From NCBI GenBank assembly GCA_028285085.1, contig JANQQI010000117.1, positions 1 through 54,351 of the forward strand: 54,351 bases of DNA. The letters are read 5' to 3'. A program made the translations under genes and the position numbers. Numbering within the stretch: position 1 is the stretch's first letter; the number at the start of each line of letters is the position of its first letter. The notes below the pieces were generated by a model. That model did no database searches. It saw only the letters and a program-made list of their open reading frames with translations, and was not told where the DNA came from. Of the stretch, positions 51,113 to 54,351 are shown in pieces. This DNA is from Saprospiraceae bacterium. Lineage in GTDB: Bacteria > Bacteroidota > Bacteroidia > Chitinophagales > Saprospiraceae.

Positions 51113-51781
51113 TCACTCCTCTATTTCTATTAACTGTGCAGGTAGAAGCTTTTTTTGCACACCATCCCAGATACTAATCAAGAAAAATCCAACTCCTAAC
51201 TTAGAGGTAGGAATAGCGGTGACGGATTCAGTAGCTTTGGCACTGTAGATTTCATTTCCCAATTCGTCGGTGATATTGAAGTAATAATTCAACGATTCAG
51301 CTTGTTGATTATAACTTCCTAAATCCAAGATAAGATGGGTTTCGGCCATATTGGTCGCGACCTTGACGGTAGGTGTTTCACCTCGATCTACAGTAACGTA
51401 ATCAAGCCCCTCGATATAGACTGGAAAGCTACAAAATTGTTTTTGATAAAAACTACCAAACAACTCCACACGGCCACTAAAGGGAAAAGTAATCTTTGTA
51501 TGCAGTTTTAATAAATGAGATTGAAAGCCAGTACTAATGCCATAGTAGGTGGTCTCTTCTTTGGCGATCGTATCCCCCGCTTCACTCAATAAAACAAAGC
51601 CTGGATAGTAATATAAATGGCCAACGTGCACCGCATTAGAGACTTCGAGATAGAGTTGATCGACCTGCTCCCCTTTTACTAATCCCCGAATTTCAACAGC
51701 CAATTGATCGCAATCCATTTCGGTCTGTCCCGAAAGAAAAAAGCTCATCAAACAAAAAATAGATAGCCAAGCGTATTTCAT
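51113..51781 (-). CDS. Exported protein of unknown function
   Basis: 222 residues, signal peptide FCLMSFFLSGQT. The mature part is strand-rich (DQLYLEVSNAVHVGHLYYYP, GRVELFGSFYQKQFCSFPVY) and ends VGFFLISIWDGVQKKLLPA with LIEIEE. The ending resembles a type A sorting domain loosely, but the usual (Y/V)PNP start is absent, so this is not claimed. It converges on the EAD11-like gene with 12 bases between stops. Confidence 0.7.
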   Translation of the reverse strand: MKYAWLSIFCLMSFFLSGQTEMDCDQLAVEIRGLVKGEQVDQLYLEVSNAVHVGHLYYYPGFVLLSEAGDTIAKEETTYYGISTGFQSHLLKLHTKITFPFSGRVELFGSFYQKQFCSFPVYIEGLDYVTVDRGETPTVKVATNMAETHLILDLGSYNQQAESLNYYFNITDELGNEIYSAKATESVTAIPTSKLGVGFFLISIWDGVQKKLLPAQLIEIEE

Positions 51782-51868
51782 GATCGTGATTTTTTGTTTG
51801 TTCCCAAAACGAATACAAAACTAGGGTTATTTCTCCACAATCATTAAGGAAGTGTTATTGTCAGATGC

Positions 51869-52762
51869 TCAATGCGACTTCTGTTTGGATTTCGATAGCA
51901 TCTGATCCAATTGCGTCAACGCTTTAGGCCAGAGGCTATCCGCAAAACGCTTTTTGAAGAAGCCAAAATGACCGATGGACTTGGCACCGATAGACTGAGG
52001 GATAATTTTTGTAAAATTAATCCCGGCGCTACTTGCTACATTTTGCCAAAAGGCCGGCACTGAGTTTTTATTAGAGATCGGATCATCCGTAGCCCAGAAA
52101 ATATGAATAGGAAATTGGTAGGATTTAAAATTGCCCTTCGGAACAGATTTGCCGTAAAATTTGGGATCAAAAAAATAGTTCTTCTTTGAACACCAATCCC
52201 GCCATTGCCGCACCACATCTCGGGGCAAATTTTCCATATAGCCGAAAGGCTTCGCTTTAACGTAACCGGTAAAGAAAATACTCAAAGGGCTAAAAATGTA
52301 GAAAAAGTAAAATGACAGCAATCGATACCACCAGGGCATATCCGCCAGATAGCCCGTAGATACCGCAAAGCCTACGACACCCTGCACATCATCCAGGTGA
52401 GGCACAAATCCCAACTGCTGCCCACCCACACTGTGGGCAAATACAAAGAAAGGCAACTCAGGGTAAGTCATCCGCAAGTACTCCTTGATCGCTGGCATAT
52501 CCTTTACCCCATAATCCAAGAAGGTGTACTCACAGGTCGTTAACGTCTCCGGTGCCGAATCGCCACTACCTCGATAATCCCACAGACAACAGATATAGCC
52601 GTGTTGGACTAAGAAATGTAGAAAGGGCAAATAGAATTCTTTCTTAGCCGCCGTCCCGCCGTTGAATTGAATCACTGCTTTGGGTTGATCGGGAATCAAT
52701 AGCAGACCGCGTAGCGGAACGCCATCATTGCAGGTCACGGTAAATGGTTTTTCTTGAATCAT
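51869..52762 (-). CDS. Alpha/beta hydrolase, under TetR control
   Basis: 297 residues. The nucleophile elbow is AHSVGG (Ser near 111), the oxyanion region is QFNGGTAAKKEF, the Asp is likely in WATDDP and the His in IGHFGFF. This matches serine-hydrolase/lipase-like proteins of the Hydrolase_4 type. It is directly downstream of tetR with a 43-base gap that contains the operator at 52764-52781, so its expression is probably repressed by the regulator. The natural ester substrate is unknown. Confidence 0.88.
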   Translation of the reverse strand: MIQEKPFTVTCNDGVPLRGLLLIPDQPKAVIQFNGGTAAKKEFYLPFLHFLVQHGYICCLWDYRGSGDSAPETLTTCEYTFLDYGVKDMPAIKEYLRMTYPELPFFVFAHSVGGQQLGFVPHLDDVQGVVGFAVSTGYLADMPWWYRLLSFYFFYIFSPLSIFFTGYVKAKPFGYMENLPRDVVRQWRDWCSKKNYFFDPKFYGKSVPKGNFKSYQFPIHIFWATDDPISNKNSVPAFWQNVASSAGINFTKIIPQSIGAKSIGHFGFFKKRFADSLWPKALTQLDQMLSKSKQKSH

Positions 52763-52763
52763 G

Positions 52764-52781
52764 ATACTAAACGTTTAGTAT
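52764..52781 (-). promoter_or_regulatory. TetR operator upstream of the hydrolase start
   Basis: ATACTAAACGTTTAGTAT is a perfect 18-base palindrome ending one base before the hydrolase ATG. A nearly identical, less symmetrical sequence stands in the same place before the tetR ATG. Confidence 0.8.
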
Positions 52782-52805
52782 GTAAAAGGTGCAAAAAAAT
52801 TTATA

Positions 52806-53360
52806 CTAGATTTTCTCCAGTGCCCGGTCAAAGGCGCGTTGCACTAGGGTCGGATCGCGATGAAGTTGCATTAGAATAATTGATCCTTCAATATCTGCAA
52901 TGACTTGCTGCACTACATTTTGTAATTCTTCGTCAGCATATTTTTGACTATAAACTCCTACCAACGCTCGTTCCCAATGTTGAAAAAAGCTACGAATCTC
53001 TTCTAAAAAAGTATCCTCGACGTGCGCCGTCTCTAAAACAGTATTCGCAAAGAAACAACCGCCGGCTTCCTCGGTGAAAGCCCGAAATGCGAGCACTGAC
53101 ATATTTTCCAGACGTTCTTTAGCTGATTTATCTTTTTCGTAAGCCAAACTGAATATCCGTTCTTCAAACCATCCAATCGACATCCGCAGTGCCTGTCGCA
53201 TCACTTCTTCCTTATTAGAAAAATGATGATAAAATGCCCCTTTAGTCAAACCGGTAGCGGCCGCCAAATCTCGCATATTCGTACGGTAATATCCTTGACG
53301 CCGAAATACGCGAATACTTTCTCGAATGATGGCCTGAGGGGTTGTTTTTTGCAATGGCAT
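52806..53360 (-). CDS. TetR-family transcriptional repressor
   Basis: 184 residues from the ATG at 53360; the open frame runs 16 codons further but the operator lies there. The HTH is TNMRDLAAATGLTKGAFYHH in residues ~25-45, the standard TetR start of QAIIRESIRVFRRQGYYRT preceding it. The C-terminal ligand-binding domain is of the YcdC/AcrR-like size. Both it and the hydrolase are preceded by the same operator, so it likely represses itself and the hydrolase. Confidence 0.93.
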   Translation of the reverse strand: MPLQKTTPQAIIRESIRVFRRQGYYRTNMRDLAAATGLTKGAFYHHFSNKEEVMRQALRMSIGWFEERIFSLAYEKDKSAKERLENMSVLAFRAFTEEAGGCFFANTVLETAHVEDTFLEEIRSFFQHWERALVGVYSQKYADEELQNVVQQVIADIEGSIILMQLHRDPTLVQRAFDRALEKI

Positions 53361-53361
53361 T

Positions 53362-53379
53362 ATACTGAACGTTTGGTAT
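53362..53379 (-). promoter_or_regulatory. TetR autoregulatory operator
   Basis: ATACTGAACGTTTGGTAT (read on plus) differs from the hydrolase operator at two positions and ends one base before the tetR ATG. The two changes spoil perfect symmetry at one position each side. Confidence 0.75.
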
Positions 53380-53405
53380 GTAAAATAGGTAAAAAATTTA
53401 AAAGA

Positions 53406-53438
53406 CAAAAGTACAGGCGAAAATTTGTTCTCCTCAAA
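53406..53438 (-). promoter_or_regulatory. Promoter of the tetR gene
   Basis: On the minus strand TTTG (53435-53438) and TACTTTTG (53406-53413) are 21 bases apart, matching the Bacteroidota consensus. Transcription would start near 53400, so the operator is in the 5' leader, about 20-38 bases after the start. Confidence 0.65.
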
Positions 53439-53537
53439 TCGTCATCAACCGTTCTATTTTCACAAATACTATTTTAAAAATACATTCACTATCTTAGGAC
53501 AAGGATTCCCTAATCATGTGTTCTATCAAAGCAAGAG

Positions 53538-54351
53538 ATGACAAGCAAATTCTTCATTCCTTTTTGTATCTCCTCTATTTTGCTGCTTATCGCAGCTTGT
53601 CAAGCAGAACTACCTACAGAGGTAGAGCAAGCGATGGCAAACTTACCCGCAAAAGTAGATTTCAACGAACACATTCGGCCGATCTTATCGGATCGCTGCT
53701 GGTCTTGCCACGGCCCGGATGAAGCAGCCCGCAAAGCTAATCTCCGCCTCGATATAGAAGAAGAAGCCTTCAAAGCGCTTTCAAACGGGCGCCGAGCGTT
53801 CGTCAGCGGTTCACTCCGCAAAAGCGAAGCTTTTCAACGCATGATCAGCATCGATCCCGAGCTACAAATGCCCCCACCAGAATCACATTTAAGCCTGAGC
53901 GCAAAAGAAATTGCGTTGATTGCTGAATGGATTGACCATGGGGCCGAATGGAAAGGGCATTGGTCTTTTTTGCCCATTGAGGCCCCTACCCCACCGAAGG
54001 TCACTGCCGAAAGCATCACGCACAATCCGATCGATCAATTCATTCTCGCGAAGCTCGAAGAGCAGCAACTCCAACCGAGCCCGCAGGCCGAGCCCGCTAT
54101 TTTAATCCGACGCCTCTACCTTGATCTTACCGGGCTTATCCCCACACCGGAACAGGTGGAGCGATTCGTACAAAATCCTTCGGACGAACATTACGCTCAG
54201 ATTGTTGATTCCCTGCTTAGCAGCACCGCACACGCTGAGCGGTTGGCCATGGAGTGGCTGGATGTGGCACGTTACGCCGATTCCCACGGGATGCACGCTG
54301 ATGGCTGGCGGAGCAATTGGCCTTGGCGCGATTGGGTCATCCGCGCTTTCG
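53538..54351 (+). CDS. Planctomycete-type cytochrome c/DUF1549 lipoprotein, 5' part
   Basis: The frame starts at the ATG at 53538 and is open at the window end; 271 codons are present. The N-terminus (FIPFCISSILLLIAACQAE) is a lipoprotein signal with a likely lipobox IAAC. One haem c motif, CWSCH, lies near residue 58 (in HIRPILSDRCWSCHGPDEA), as in PSCyt1. A DUF1549 (PSCyt2) part follows, from NPIDQFILAKLEEQQL to WLDVARYADSHGMHADGW. Such proteins in Planctomycetes and Bacteroidota carry DUF1553 further on and are often near sulfatase or DUF1501 genes; the downstream part is outside the window. The redox role is inferred from the haem motif. Confidence 0.9.
   Translation, partial: MTSKFFIPFCISSILLLIAACQAELPTEVEQAMANLPAKVDFNEHIRPILSDRCWSCHGPDEAARKANLRLDIEEEAFKALSNGRRAFVSGSLRKSEAFQRMISIDPELQMPPPESHLSLSAKEIALIAEWIDHGAEWKGHWSFLPIEAPTPPKVTAESITHNPIDQFILAKLEEQQLQPSPQAEPAILIRRLYLDLTGLIPTPEQVERFVQNPSDEHYAQIVDSLLSSTAHAERLAMEWLDVARYADSHGMHADGWRSNWPWRDWVIRAF

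Noticed and set aside
51113-51781. T9SS type A sorting domain at the end of this protein
   Set aside because: The usual (Y/V)PNP opening and the VYD-GxxV pattern are absent.
53516-53722. Plus-strand open frame overlapping the cytochrome c lipoprotein start
   Set aside because: It is a shadow in another frame; the frame from 53538 has a lipobox, a haem motif and DUF1549 sequence.
1-54351. CRISPR array, tRNA, rRNA or insertion sequence
   Set aside because: No regularly spaced repeats, no cloverleaf-like sequence with a conserved T-loop, and no transposase-like frame or terminal inverted repeats with target duplication were seen on reading both strands; a tRNA scan and an IS search would be needed for certainty.

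Overview
The window looks like chromosomal DNA of a Bacteroidota member, most likely of the Saprospiria (Lewinella/Haliscomenobacter-like). Evidence: two secreted proteins end in the gliding-associated (CHU_C) type IX sorting domain and one protease ends in a type A sorting domain; a PorP/SprF-like gene and an OmpA gene sit next to one CHU_C gene; the alternative GlmU and the nqrABCDEF operon are of the Bacteroidota kind; and several promoters fit the Bacteroidota pattern TTTG-N19/21-TAnnTTTG. I see no IS element, phage, CRISPR array, tRNA or rRNA.

Layout. 1-7.6 kb: 3' part of a PAS histidine kinase, an ArsR-SRPBCC fusion with a clear promoter/operator, a CHU_C surface protein, ribosomal protein L31, a GlmU-like enzyme with a spermidine-synthase-like gene, and two convergent paralogous TPR membrane proteins. 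7.7-19 kb (minus strand): lnt, metG, a small barrel protein, then the Na+-pumping NADH:quinone reductase operon nqrABCDEF, whose NqrA carries an unusual signal/membrane N-terminus. 19.6-24 kb: a TPR/HTH regulator, a 0.9 kb non-coding stretch with several terminator-like hairpins, pnuC and a lone MoxR ATPase. 23.9-29.9 kb (minus strand): a CHU_C protein, PorP/SprF and OmpA cassette; the OmpA gene ends on an A AAA AAG slippery heptamer, and a complete DUF1573 domain without its own start lies in the -1 frame behind it. 30-34.3 kb: glycosyltransferase 9, a secreted M43 metalloprotease, a Cys/Lys-rich secreted protein, a NUDIX hydrolase.

34.7-42.2 kb is a plus-strand run with a cysteine-synthase-like PLP enzyme, a JmjC-like cupin, an epimerase-like reductase, a barrel protein, an SDR reductase, an alpha-oxoamine synthase and a double VOC protein. 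The PLP enzyme, SDR and oxoamine synthase are the three activities expected for capnine (sulfonolipid) or sphingoid-base synthesis. 42.3-47.6 kb: a membrane protein, a TonB-like lipoprotein, two copies of a 57-58 bp terminator-bearing repeat, an ankyrin protein and an outer-membrane protein. 47.8-49.9 kb: urocanate hydratase.

49.9-51.1 kb is a sharply AT-rich island with one gene: an N-terminal domain resembling Effector-associated domain 11, a disordered linker and a two-helix membrane hairpin, i.e. a likely orphan component of a STAND/caspase-type conflict system. The right end holds a TetR regulator with an alpha/beta hydrolase, each start codon preceded by the same 18-bp operator, and the 5' part of a planctomycete-type cytochrome c/DUF1549 lipoprotein.

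The most notable observations are the probable programmed frameshift at 24276-24282, the EAD-transmembrane gene, the candidate sulfonolipid locus and the membrane-anchored NqrA.
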